Shown here in pieces: positions 7,443 to 15,317 of a DNA stretch of 45,119 bases (its first letter is position 1; the number at the start of each line of letters is the position of its first letter). Under the pieces are notes generated by a model. The model saw nothing but the letters and a program-made list of their open reading frames with translations, was not told the origin of the DNA and made no database searches. The position numbers and the translations under genes were made by a program. The DNA lies in contig JAGXRZ010000043.1 of assembly GCA_018335585.1 (NCBI GenBank), positions 1-45,119 of the forward strand, given 5' to 3'. This stretch comes from Selenomonadales bacterium. GTDB lineage: Bacteria; Bacillota; UBA994.

Positions 7443-8819
7443 ATGCTTAGGGATATGACACAGGGGTCACCCGCGAAGTTAATTTGGGCCTTTAGCGTAC
7501 CTATGTTTATTGGCAGCATCTTTCAGCAGCTTTACAACATGGTCGATGCCATTGTAGTGGGGCGGTATGTAGGCCCGAATGCGCTTGCGGCGGTAGGGAC
7601 AAGCTTCCCCATCATTTTCTTTTTGGTTTCAGTAGTGCTAGGGATGACGATGGGTTCCGGAGTCGTAATCTCGCAGTTCTTTGGGGCGAAGGACATGGTC
7701 AGGACGCGCCGCGCCGTCGTCACGGCTCTTTCCTTTCAGCTGATTTTCGCGGCCTTTCTGGGTGCGGTGGGCGTCGTTCTCAGCCGCCCGTTGCTGTTAC
7801 TGCTTAACACGCCAGACGTAATCTTAGGTGACGCCACCGCCTATATGCAGATATTCTTTGGTGGCATCTTGTTTATGTTCGCCTACAATGCCTTCGCCGG
7901 CATCCTGCGGTCGTTAGGAGACTCCAAGACGCCGTTATACTTTTTGATTATCAGCAGTCTGTTAAATGTCGGCCTTAATATTTACTTCGTCGTGGGCTTA
8001 GGTCTTGGCGTGCGAGGTGTGGCGTGGGCTACCCTCATAGCCCAAGGCATTTCCTCTGTGCTTACGTTCGTTTACATTTACAAGCGAGTGCCCCTGCTGC
8101 AGTTTACGCGGGCAGAACTTGTGTTTGACTGGGGCATCTTCTGGACAATGGTGCGCATCGGCGCCCCGTCCTCGCTGCAGCAGGCTCTAGCCTCGGTCGG
8201 CATGATGGTAGTGCAGTCTTTGGTTAACTCATTTGGTCCGGTGACGATGGCGGCTTACACGGCGGCTAGTCGCATGGACTCCTTCGCCATGATACCGATT
8301 ATGAACTTCGGCATGGCTGTATCTACTTTCACCGGACAGAACATTGGAGCTAACAGGCTAGACCGCGTGACTGAGGGGCTTAAAGCTACCTTAATGATGG
8401 TCATCGCGGCTTGCCTTATCGTCTCAGTGCTCGTGTTTTCTGCCGGCGGGCAGATGATTCGGCTGTTTATAACCGGGGAACAAGCAGAGATTGTGGCGCA
8501 AGGTATTGACTATATGCGCACTGTTTCGGTGTTTTACGCAGTTTTCGGCGCACTAATGGTGTTCAACGGAGTGTTGCGCGGGGCAGGCGACGCTTGGATA
8601 CCGACTCTCACAACGATGACGAGTCTGGCGATACGCGTAGCCTCTGCCTATATCCTAGTGAATACCGCACTTACCTACCGCGGCATCTGGTGGTCGATAC
8701 CGATTGGGTGGTCGGTAGCTGTTCTTGTCCCAACGTACCGCTATTTCTCCGGCGTCTGGAAGACCAAAGCCGTTGTGCGGCAAAGCTTGCTCGCGCAAGT
8801 AGAACCCGCGACTGACTAG
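7443..8819 (+). CDS. MATE family multidrug/cation efflux transporter
   Basis: Twelve-helix MATE exporter (458 residues, typical length) of the inner membrane, driven by Na+ or H+. The N-terminal MTQGSPAKLIWAFSVPMFIG and QQLYNMVDAIVVGRYVG are hallmarks of the DinF/NorM-like family. The second-half repeat is visible in MVRIGAPSSLQQALASVGMM and AAYTAASRMDSFAMIPIMNF. The ATG at 7443 follows CAGGGGGAG and is preferred over the ATG at 7419. The substrate is unknown. The gene is convergent with the nitrogenase-like operon (17-base gap) and stands alone. Confidence 0.93.
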   Translation: MLRDMTQGSPAKLIWAFSVPMFIGSIFQQLYNMVDAIVVGRYVGPNALAAVGTSFPIIFFLVSVVLGMTMGSGVVISQFFGAKDMVRTRRAVVTALSFQLIFAAFLGAVGVVLSRPLLLLLNTPDVILGDATAYMQIFFGGILFMFAYNAFAGILRSLGDSKTPLYFLIISSLLNVGLNIYFVVGLGLGVRGVAWATLIAQGISSVLTFVYIYKRVPLLQFTRAELVFDWGIFWTMVRIGAPSSLQQALASVGMMVVQSLVNSFGPVTMAAYTAASRMDSFAMIPIMNFGMAVSTFTGQNIGANRLDRVTEGLKATLMMVIAACLIVSVLVFSAGGQMIRLFITGEQAEIVAQGIDYMRTVSVFYAVFGALMVFNGVLRGAGDAWIPTLTTMTSLAIRVASAYILVNTALTYRGIWWSIPIGWSVAVLVPTYRYFSGVWKTKAVVRQSLLAQVEPATD

Positions 8820-8836
8820 AGGGACTCTCTCCCACC

Positions 8837-10072
8837 TCACGGCAGAGCGTTTATTATTTGCTCCAACAGGTAGGTCGCGCCGCGCGGGCCTACGAAGGGC
8901 GTACCGTCAAAGAGCTGTGTCTTGTGAATGTTCGGATTGGCCACCTGTATTTTGGCGGGGATTTCAGCCCCCATCTCCAGCAAAACACCGTCGCCGAGCA
9001 GTAAGGTCGGCTTTTCGTCATGCAGCACTTGACGGCGCCTGTCTTCGCTTGGGGCAAAAACAAGGCGTTCCGCCAACTCGTCACTTGTACGCAGAGCCGC
9101 ACTGGGACGATTGTGGTTTACCAGCACTTTGCGTACGTCTATACCTATTTCTCTCATATACCCGGCCATGCCGACCGCCTGGTCGTAGTTGCCGGACACT
9201 ACGCACGAAACTTGCGTCTTGCCAAAAAACGCGCGGCGGAAGTACATGGTGTGCTGACGCGCGGTGCGTCCGACCTCTTCTAGATATGTCTTGTCACAGT
9301 TTAAGCCGAACGCTGCCGCCACTTGCCTCAGCCACCCGACAGATCCCTGGTAGCCATACGGCGTGCCGTAGAAGTAAGGGATGCCGTAAGTGTCCTTTAG
9401 CGTTTCAGCACAGGGGATGCCCTCAAGGCGTGTGACCAGGTTATACGCGGCGTTAGACGCTCCGGCAATCTCCGCGACGGAAGTCCCGACAGTGAAGACG
9501 GCATTTGCCTTAAGCCCGAAGCACTCAGCCATCATCGACTTTATCTCCCGCACGTCCGAGCGGAAGTTGTAGCAGTCGGCGTTAGCGCCGATGATGTTAA
9601 ACGTCTGTGCACTCTTCGCAGCAGGCGGAGCCACTACGTGTTTGGCCAAGGCAGCTAGTGCTTCCGTAACGCCGAACGCAAAGTCGCCCCTAAACCCGCC
9701 CCCGCTGATGGCGATTAGTTTCGCCTCGGTCGTGGGCTGTAAAGCGTGGCAAATAGTCTCGATGTCTGTCCCAATAATTGAGGAGATGCTTGACGCGAAG
9801 ACAAAGATTACAGGCGGGCGATACACGGCGTCAATTTCGCGGATAGTGCGCTCAAGTCGGTCACTGTCTCCGGAAACGATGTCTGTTTCGTCCATATGGG
9901 TGGTAAAGAGGCGGGACTCCATCGCGGCATTAAGATGCATTAGTCCCTCGATGCCATAGTGGGTCGTGCCCGCGGGTCCATACTCTAAGATGCAGCAGTC
10001 CTTGATGGTCGATAGCGTCCACAGCGCGCCCATGCGGTCGGAGGCGAGGGGCAAAAACCTATACAGCTGCAT
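8837..10072 (-). CDS. Nitrogenase component 1-type oxidoreductase, second NifD/K-like subunit (cysteine-poor)
   Basis: 411-residue homologue of the NifD/NifK/BchN/BchB fold and last gene of the Fur-linked operon. The N-terminal cluster-binding region reads KDCCILEYGPAGTTHYG: a Cys pair (C26/C27) is kept, but the position of the second canonical Cys (GxxGC in NifK) is Thr. The third canonical site (TTCxxEVIGDD in NifK) reads SSISSIIGTD with no Cys. Alone it therefore cannot supply a standard P-cluster half. Later blocks such as NIIGANADCYNF and IPYFYGTPYGYQG fit the three-subdomain Rossmann arrangement. The ATG at 10072 follows AAAGGAG and overlaps the end of the previous subunit gene by 14 bases, which implies coupled synthesis of the two subunits. 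A role in N2 fixation is unlikely; the substrate is unknown. Confidence 0.85.
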   Translation of the reverse strand: MQLYRFLPLASDRMGALWTLSTIKDCCILEYGPAGTTHYGIEGLMHLNAAMESRLFTTHMDETDIVSGDSDRLERTIREIDAVYRPPVIFVFASSISSIIGTDIETICHALQPTTEAKLIAISGGGFRGDFAFGVTEALAALAKHVVAPPAAKSAQTFNIIGANADCYNFRSDVREIKSMMAECFGLKANAVFTVGTSVAEIAGASNAAYNLVTRLEGIPCAETLKDTYGIPYFYGTPYGYQGSVGWLRQVAAAFGLNCDKTYLEEVGRTARQHTMYFRRAFFGKTQVSCVVSGNYDQAVGMAGYMREIGIDVRKVLVNHNRPSAALRTSDELAERLVFAPSEDRRRQVLHDEKPTLLLGDGVLLEMGAEIPAKIQVANPNIHKTQLFDGTPFVGPRGATYLLEQIINALP

Positions 10073-11372
10073 GCAACTTCGCTCCTTTCGCATCTCCGAA
10101 GGCCTCTATGGCAGCGACAATGGTGCGAAGTACCATTAGGGGCACTTCGTAACCTAGCTTAGACGCCGCCATATCGACGGCTACTTGCACAATACCTAGC
10201 TCCATCAAGCGCTGTGGGTTCTCATGGCCGATATACACATCAGGGCGAAGCTCCGCGTATAGCGCCTGCAGCGGTGCGATGTTCGCAATGCGCGAGACAT
10301 AGGGGTCGTAGCCTTGCCGCAGTATTTCTCCCATGTAAGCAGCGTCGTTTTGGTAGAGGTCGCGTGCCTGCACTAAGAGCGGCTGCATGCCAAGTTCTCC
10401 CAAAAAGCCGGTAAACTCAAACGCTAGGAGCGGCGTATTGCCGTAGATGAAGCGCTTGCCCTTAAGTACATGTGACTTTGCCGCGATAATGTCATCGAGC
10501 GCCCGTCTCTGGCTTTGCAGATGACTTCCTAGGTCTAGTCCGAGCTTCGTCGAAAGCTCCGTGTAGGCGGCCTCAATGCGCCGCGGCGACATGTACTTGT
10601 CAAAGTACACAAAGGGTACGCCGAACTTGTCTTGCATGATTTCTGCGAGCGGTAGTGCAGTGAAGTCCGTAACAATATTGAGGCTAGCGGACGTTGCTCT
10701 CATTAGTTCGGCGACGGTAGAGCGCGACGGGATAGCCAAGTTGACAGAAACCCCGTGGCTTGTGAGGAGTTTTAACAGCTCGGTATCTTCAATCTGCCCG
10801 TAGCGATGTCCAAGGATGTTGACCCTGCCTTCTTCGCGCGGCTCCGGCTGCATGAGCTTAGCTAGTGCCGTCAGAGTTCGCTCAATGCCCGGAATATGGC
10901 TATTGCATTTAAAGTGCTCCGTACGCACTACAAGAAGCTTAGCGTTAACCTCCGGCTGCAAGCTCTCGGCTAGCGCCTCATAGTCTTCGCCGATTACTTC
11001 TAGAACGCACGTAGTTACAATCATGATGGCCTGCGGCGTAAGTGTGGCGTCAATCTGGCGGATGGTCTTTTCGACTTTTTCGGCGCAGCCAAAAACGACG
11101 TCGTCTTGGTTGATGGCAAAGGACCAAAAATTATCCTGCATGTTGCTGTCGGCTGCCCGCCGCCCCATGTTGAAGGTCTGAGTGTAGTAGGTGCATTCAT
11201 CCGTGCCAACAATTAGGACGACCATATCTTTGATATAGCCTGCCGTCAGCGCAACGCCAAAGAGCGGACAGTGGGTGCCGGGGAACTGCGCGTGGGACAA
11301 CTGGCGTATATCCTTGGCCGTGCTTATTTGCGATACTCGCCTGAGCGAGCTTAAGCTGTAACTTGGTTGCAT
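10059..11372 (-). CDS. Nitrogenase component 1-type oxidoreductase, first NifD/K-like subunit (three cluster cysteines)
   Basis: 437-residue member of the NifD/K superfamily. Three cysteines match the P-cluster or BchN-type [4Fe-4S] ligand positions: C35 (THCPLFG), C60 (TDECTYY) and C122 (VTTCVLEVIGED). The last block is close to the TTCxxEVIGDD signature of true component 1 proteins. It presumably forms a heterodimer or heterotetramer with the downstream subunit and receives electrons from the NifH-like protein encoded first in the operon. The ATG at 11372 follows GGAGGGAA and overlaps the ATPase gene by 22 bases. I see no clear equivalents of the FeMo-cofactor Cys and His ligands. Paralogous nitrogenase-like families (BchNB, CfbD, MarDK) are alternatives, but the transporter context differs from all of them. 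Confidence 0.87.
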   Translation of the reverse strand: MQPSYSLSSLRRVSQISTAKDIRQLSHAQFPGTHCPLFGVALTAGYIKDMVVLIVGTDECTYYTQTFNMGRRAADSNMQDNFWSFAINQDDVVFGCAEKVEKTIRQIDATLTPQAIMIVTTCVLEVIGEDYEALAESLQPEVNAKLLVVRTEHFKCNSHIPGIERTLTALAKLMQPEPREEGRVNILGHRYGQIEDTELLKLLTSHGVSVNLAIPSRSTVAELMRATSASLNIVTDFTALPLAEIMQDKFGVPFVYFDKYMSPRRIEAAYTELSTKLGLDLGSHLQSQRRALDDIIAAKSHVLKGKRFIYGNTPLLAFEFTGFLGELGMQPLLVQARDLYQNDAAYMGEILRQGYDPYVSRIANIAPLQALYAELRPDVYIGHENPQRLMELGIVQVAVDMAASKLGYEVPLMVLRTIVAAIEAFGDAKGAKLHAAV

Positions 11373-12166
11373 GCAAGTTCCCTCCTAGCGCAGGCTAGCC
11401 CTAAAGCGTGAAAGTACAACTTCCCAGTCAGCGGATGAAGGGCTATTTCCGCTTGGACATTATATACGTCCCGGAGTAGGGCAGGCGTCAACACATGGCA
11501 AGGTGTCCCCTCCGCTACCTTGCGCCCGTCTTTAATTACCACGAGGCGGTGGCTGTAGGCCGCGGCATGGTTCATGTCGTGTAGCACCATGATGACGGTG
11601 AGTCCAAGCGAGGCGTTAAGCTCTTTTACAAGCTCCAAGACCTCAATCTGGTGGCAGATGTCTAGGAATGTCGTGGGCTCATCAAGCAGCAGCACCTGCG
11701 GACGCTGAGCTAAAGCCAAGGCAATCCAGGCGCGCTGGCGCTCGCCACCCGAAAGTGAGTTCACGGTTCTATCGGCAAGCTCTTCAAGCCGTGTTTGCTC
11801 TATGGCCCACTCGACAATTTCCCTGTCCTCGTTGTTTAACGTTTCGTACCATCTCTGATGCGGTATCCGGCCGTAACTGACGAGTTCGCGCACGGTAAAG
11901 TCGGGCGGGCTGGTATGCACTTGCGATAGTATCGACAGTTTGGTTGCTACCTCGCGCGTAGGCAGTTTGTAGATATCGCGCCCGTCTAGATGAACAACGC
12001 CGCACGAGCACTTCATGAGGCGCGAAATGGCCTTAAGCACAGTGGATTTGCCGGAGCCGTTAGGCCCAATAAGGGAGACTATTTCCCCGGGACGCACGGC
12101 AAAGTCAAAGTCACTCACGACGTTTTTCTTGTCATAGCAGAGGCAGAGCTTCTCGGCGGTTATCAT
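11351..12166 (-). CDS. ABC transporter ATP-binding protein, iron-chelate/haem/B12 type (FecE/BtuD-like)
   Basis: 271-residue ATPase of a type II importer. Walker A is GPNGSGKST (34-42), the Q-loop region is SILSQ, the signature is LSGGERQR (138-145), Walker B is LLLDEP (159-164) and the switch His is in VLHDMNHA. These features, with HRLVVIKDGRKVAEGTP, are characteristic of the FecE/FhuC/BtuD group. Its start ATGA overlaps the stop of the permease gene. It energises import of the ligand caught by the upstream lipoprotein, presumably for delivery to the co-encoded nitrogenase-like reductase. Confidence 0.93.
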   Translation of the reverse strand: MITAEKLCLCYDKKNVVSDFDFAVRPGEIVSLIGPNGSGKSTVLKAISRLMKCSCGVVHLDGRDIYKLPTREVATKLSILSQVHTSPPDFTVRELVSYGRIPHQRWYETLNNEDREIVEWAIEQTRLEELADRTVNSLSGGERQRAWIALALAQRPQVLLLDEPTTFLDICHQIEVLELVKELNASLGLTVIMVLHDMNHAAAYSHRLVVIKDGRKVAEGTPCHVLTPALLRDVYNVQAEIALHPLTGKLYFHALGLACARRELACNQVTA

Positions 12167-13191
12167 ACGCGATACGAGCCCCCTTTACGCAGTAAATAGA
12201 GGAAGAACGGTCCGCCCACAACGGCCATAATGATGCCAACCGGTAGCTCGACAGGGCGGAAGATAGTCCTAGCACTCGCGTCTGCGACGATTAGCAGCAA
12301 CGCGCCTAGGATGGCACTGAGCGGCAACATAAATTTATAGTCAGAGCCGATAAGCAGGCGACAGACATGGGGCACAATCAGGCCGATAAAGCCAATTAAG
12401 CCTACGGTAGACACAGAAATGCCGGCGAGAAAAGCCGCGACAAATGACAAGGCCGTTCTGGCGAGATTTACATTAAGACCCAGATTGCGCGCTGCGTCGT
12501 CGCCTAGCTGCAGCAAGTTAGCTGCCTTAATGCAGAGTAAGGCAACCACCAACCCTACAGCCGTGTAAGGCGCGAGCATGCGCACGTGGTACCAACTGCG
12601 CCCGGCGATACTGCCGTTAAGCCACATTAAAATGCCTTGGATGCGGTCGCTATAGAGGATTGAAAGAAGCGATGTGCCGCCGCCAAAGACTGCGTTCACC
12701 GCAACACCGGCCAAGATGATGCGAATTGGCTCGATGCCGCGCTTCCAGGCGAGCGCGAAGACCAGTGCGCAGGCAATTGCGCCACCTACAAACGCGGCAA
12801 AGGGAACTAAAGCCCCAAACTGGGGCAATGCCAACATAATGGTAACGCCAGCTAGGGCCGCACCTGTGGAGACCCCGGTTAGACCGGGGTCTGCCAAAGG
12901 GTTTCTCATCACTGCCTGCAGGAGAGCGCCGGAGAGAGCAAGGTTAGCCCCAACCATAAGCGCTAGTAGCATGCGGGGGAGACGTACGTCTAGGACGACA
13001 ACCTTGGCTAAAGTATCTTCGGCACCAAGCAAAGCCTGCAAGATGTCCTGCGTCGCAAAGCTTAAGCTACCGAAACGGAGCGAGGCGATAGCCACAGTGC
13101 CAAGTAGGCCTAACGCTAGCAGCAGAACCAGTATCTTTTTCGCGGCCCTTAAGTCGCGAGGTAATGGACGCACGGCACTTCTTGCTGTCAT
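12163..13191 (-). CDS. FecCD-family ABC transporter permease
   Basis: 342-residue inner-membrane permease with about nine to ten hydrophobic segments. Family blocks seen are RLPRMLLALMVGANLALSGA, MRNPLADPGLTGVSTGAALA, GIMLWLNGSIAGRSW (sequence ILMWLNGSIAGRSW) and the cytoplasmic coupling-helix region GLIVPHVCRLLIGSDYKFML. This is the BtuC/FecCD/FhuB type that moves ferric siderophores, haem or cobalamin. The ATG at 13191 is preferred over a TTG two codons upstream. It starts 9 bases after the binding-protein stop, so translation is likely coupled. Confidence 0.93.
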   Translation of the reverse strand: MTARSAVRPLPRDLRAAKKILVLLLALGLLGTVAIASLRFGSLSFATQDILQALLGAEDTLAKVVVLDVRLPRMLLALMVGANLALSGALLQAVMRNPLADPGLTGVSTGAALAGVTIMLALPQFGALVPFAAFVGGAIACALVFALAWKRGIEPIRIILAGVAVNAVFGGGTSLLSILYSDRIQGILMWLNGSIAGRSWYHVRMLAPYTAVGLVVALLCIKAANLLQLGDDAARNLGLNVNLARTALSFVAAFLAGISVSTVGLIGFIGLIVPHVCRLLIGSDYKFMLPLSAILGALLLIVADASARTIFRPVELPVGIIMAVVGGPFFLYLLRKGGSYRV

Positions 13192-13200
13192 GCGCAAAAC

Positions 13201-14376
13201 CTATGGGTACATAAAGCGCGCTAGGGCTTCCAAGGCATCAATCATCGGGAGCCCAGGGTTAGACATAAACAGGTCTACCGGCAGGTCGATGACGCGACCG
13301 TTCTGCACCGCGGCAAGACGCCCCCATACCGGGTTCTGCGTGAACTCGCGTTGGAACATCTGGGCCATTTGTTCCGGCGACCCGTGCGAGATGCGCAGGA
13401 TAATCTCGGGGTTAAAGGCGATTATGTTCTCCATGCTGAGCGGGATGGTCTGTGTGTGGCGGGCTACATTCATGCCTTCGGTGACATTGCGGCCGCCTAA
13501 CATGCTGACCATTTCTCCGACATAGGAGTATTGCGTAGAGAGCATAAAGGACTGCGGTGTTCCCCAGATGATTAGCACGCGTGGTGAAGGCCTACCTTGC
13601 GCAGCCCGCAGAGCCGCGCGTTCGCGCTGGCGAATATGGTCGATTAGCGCCTGCGCGTGGTTAGCGTTGTTGAAGAACGCGCGCCCGAACATTTCTAGGT
13701 TAGCTATCACGTCGCTGTAGCGCTGGTTGTCAATAAAGTAGGCAGTCAAGCCGTGTTGCCTAAAGACAGGCGCGAGAGAAGGCTTAAAGAGAATATTGGC
13801 GATTACAAGGTCGGGTCTGAGGGCACGCAAACGCTCAATGTCGGGAGCCGCCGGACGGCCAACCTGCGGCACATCGCGCAATATGTGGTGTGCCCGCGCC
13901 GTCGTGGACATACCTACCGGCATAATCCCCATACTGGCGAGCACTCCTGCCGTGTTGACCGACAGCGCTACGATGCGGCGAGGAATTTCTTCCAGGACTA
14001 GTTCTGTTCCGTCTGTCTCGACGAGCCTAAAGACATGCGGCTCTGTGGGGGCGGGCGTAACAGCCGCAGGCGGAGTATGGACTTGCGGTGCGGGCGAGGG
14101 GGCAGGCGCTACGGGTGTTGTGGCCACCGGACGAGCTGCGGGTTGCGCCACGACTGGGGTGGATGGTGTTGGGGCAGGCGCGGCCACGCTTGGCGCAGGC
14201 GCAGGCGCAGGAGTTGTCGGTGGGGTTGTCGGCGCAGGCGTGCTTACGGGCGGATTCGTCACGGGCGGAGTTTGGGCTTGCTGGTTGGCAGGTGCAGGCT
14301 GCGCAGTTTGCGTAGCGCAACCGACAGTAAATGCCGCTAATGCGACTACGAGTGTGAGAGCAAGGAATTTTCTCAT
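13201..14376 (-). CDS. Iron-chelate/tetrapyrrole ABC transporter substrate-binding lipoprotein with long Pro/Ala/Thr tether
   Basis: 391-residue class III (FecB/BtuF-like) periplasmic-type binding protein. Residues 1-20 form a lipoprotein signal ending in FTVGC, with C20 the lipidation site. An unusual tether of about 95 residues, almost entirely Pro, Ala, Thr, Gln, Val and Ser, follows before the folded domain begins near HVFRLVETDGTELVLEEIPR. Typical blocks are RRIVALSVNTAGVLASMGIM, LRALRPDLVIANILF, YVGEMVSMLGGRNV and NPEIILRISHG. The ATG at 14376 with AGGAGGCGAG upstream is clear; an earlier in-frame start overlaps the NifH-like gene and has no ribosome binding site. Class III proteins bind ferric siderophores, haem or corrinoids; which one cannot be told here. 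Confidence 0.92.
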   Translation of the reverse strand: MRKFLALTLVVALAAFTVGCATQTAQPAPANQQAQTPPVTNPPVSTPAPTTPPTTPAPAPAPSVAAPAPTPSTPVVAQPAARPVATTPVAPAPSPAPQVHTPPAAVTPAPTEPHVFRLVETDGTELVLEEIPRRIVALSVNTAGVLASMGIMPVGMSTTARAHHILRDVPQVGRPAAPDIERLRALRPDLVIANILFKPSLAPVFRQHGLTAYFIDNQRYSDVIANLEMFGRAFFNNANHAQALIDHIRQRERAALRAAQGRPSPRVLIIWGTPQSFMLSTQYSYVGEMVSMLGGRNVTEGMNVARHTQTIPLSMENIIAFNPEIILRISHGSPEQMAQMFQREFTQNPVWGRLAAVQNGRVIDLPVDLFMSNPGLPMIDALEALARFMYP

Positions 14377-14401
14377 GGGAACTTCTCGCCTCCTAGTTTG
14401 G

Positions 14402-15169
14402 TTATATGGCTTCTGCAGTGACGGTCGGACGAACAACTTTGGCAGAGAGAGCCTTATAGACTCCGCTTACGTCAGAGTCAGGGAAGGCCTCGAGGACGGT
14501 TCGCCCTACGTTTTCGGCCTTTTGCACTAGAGGGTGTCGCGGAATGTAGTGGACTATCTCCGTGCCGATTTCGCGCGCGGCTTTGTCAACTAAGGCAGTC
14601 TCGTCTTCGACTCCCTTGGCGTTAAGGACTAGGCCGCTTAGTTTGGCATAGCCTCGCACACTAAACTGCCTGACTGCGTGCGAAATATTGGCCGCGGCGT
14701 AAAGCGACATCATCTCACCCGACGTTACTATGTACACTTCTTCGGCATAGCCACCGCGGAGCGGCATAGCAAAGCCGCCGCAAACGACGTCGCCTAGGAC
14801 GTCGTAAATGACGACATCAGGGCGATGAACTTCAAAAGCCTTAAGCTCCTCTAGCTTTTCAAAAGCCGAGATAATGCCGCGCCCGGCGCAACCGACGCCT
14901 GGCGTTGGCCCGCCAGCCTCTACGCACAGCACACCGGCAAACCCTTGATGTACGATGTGCTCTAGTCTAAGGTCTTCCCGCTTGGCTTTAATGGAGTCAA
15001 GCACGGTGGGAATTACTCGTCCCGACATCAGGGTCTTGGTGGAATCGGCTTTTGGGTCGCACCCAATTTGCATGACGCGCAAGCCAGACACAGCTAAAGC
15101 AGCAGATAAGTTCGACGTCGTAGTCGATTTGCCGATGCCGCCCTTGCCGTAAATTGCGATCTTCTTCAC
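14402..15169 (-). CDS. NifH-like nitrogenase-family iron protein (ATP-dependent reductase component)
   Basis: 255-residue NifH/BchL-type ATPase and first gene of the operon. The P-loop GKGGIGKST (8-16), the Cys-Asp-Pro-Lys switch (GCDPKADST) and both cysteines for the subunit-bridging [4Fe-4S] cluster are present: C94 in GVGCAGRG and C130 in [12 protein letters not shown]. The Arg after C94 (R97), the site of ADP-ribosylation in true NifH, is also kept. It should dimerise and pass single low-potential electrons, coupled to ATP hydrolysis, to the NifD/K-like pair encoded downstream. The start is a GTG at 15169 after GAGAGGTG. The promoter carries a Fur box. It is slightly shorter than NifH (about 290), as in other divergent family members. 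Confidence 0.92.
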   Translation of the reverse strand: MKKIAIYGKGGIGKSTTTSNLSAALAVSGLRVMQIGCDPKADSTKTLMSGRVIPTVLDSIKAKREDLRLEHIVHQGFAGVLCVEAGGPTPGVGCAGRGIISAFEKLEELKAFEVHRPDVVIYDVLGDVVCGGFAMPLRGGYAEEVYIVTSGEMMSLYAAANISHAVRQFSVRGYAKLSGLVLNAKGVEDETALVDKAAREIGTEIVHYIPRHPLVQKAENVGRTVLEAFPDSDVSGVYKALSAKVVRPTVTAEAI

Positions 15170-15199
15170 TTAGTCACCTCTCTATGTCTTATGTGCGAA

Positions 15200-15214
15200 T
15201 GAGAATCATTATCA
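15200..15214 (-). promoter_or_regulatory. Fur box of the nitrogenase-like/iron-transport operon
   Basis: TGAGAATCATTATCA matches the 7-1-7 Fur consensus TGATAATnATTATCA at 14 of 15 positions (the centre base is free). It lies just downstream of the -10 element, over the expected transcription start, which is the usual position for iron-dependent repression. Confidence 0.85.
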
Positions 15215-15219
15215 CACGA

Positions 15220-15248
15220 AGTATAGCACGCAGGTATTGCCAAGTCAA
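15220..15248 (-). promoter_or_regulatory. Sigma-A type promoter of the nitrogenase-like operon
   Basis: Minus strand: TTGACT (15243-15248), 17-base spacer, TATACT (15220-15225). It would drive the six genes from the NifH-like gene to 8837. The divergent nitrilase gene starts only 70 bases away on the other strand. Confidence 0.85.
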
Positions 15249-15317
15249 CGGGCAGAGTGCAGGAAAATGCCTGCGCAAAGCGAACATAAGTGGCAATATG
15301 GCGCAAGGAGGCAACGG

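Noticed and set aside
12674-13525. 283-codon plus-strand frame across the FecCD permease and binding-protein genes
   Set aside because: Spans the boundary of two clear genes on the other strand; composition is typical of an antisense shadow.
13796-14530. 244-codon Gly/Ala/Val-rich plus-strand frame
   Set aside because: It is the antisense of the Pro/Ala/Thr tether of the lipoprotein; the apparent Gly-rich protein is an artefact.
8837-15169. Nitrogen-fixation (nifHDK) operon
   Set aside because: The NifH-like protein is good, but the component 1 subunits lack the cofactor ligands and one lacks two cluster cysteines; no nifB/E/N/V in the window, and the operon carries iron-transport genes with a Fur box.
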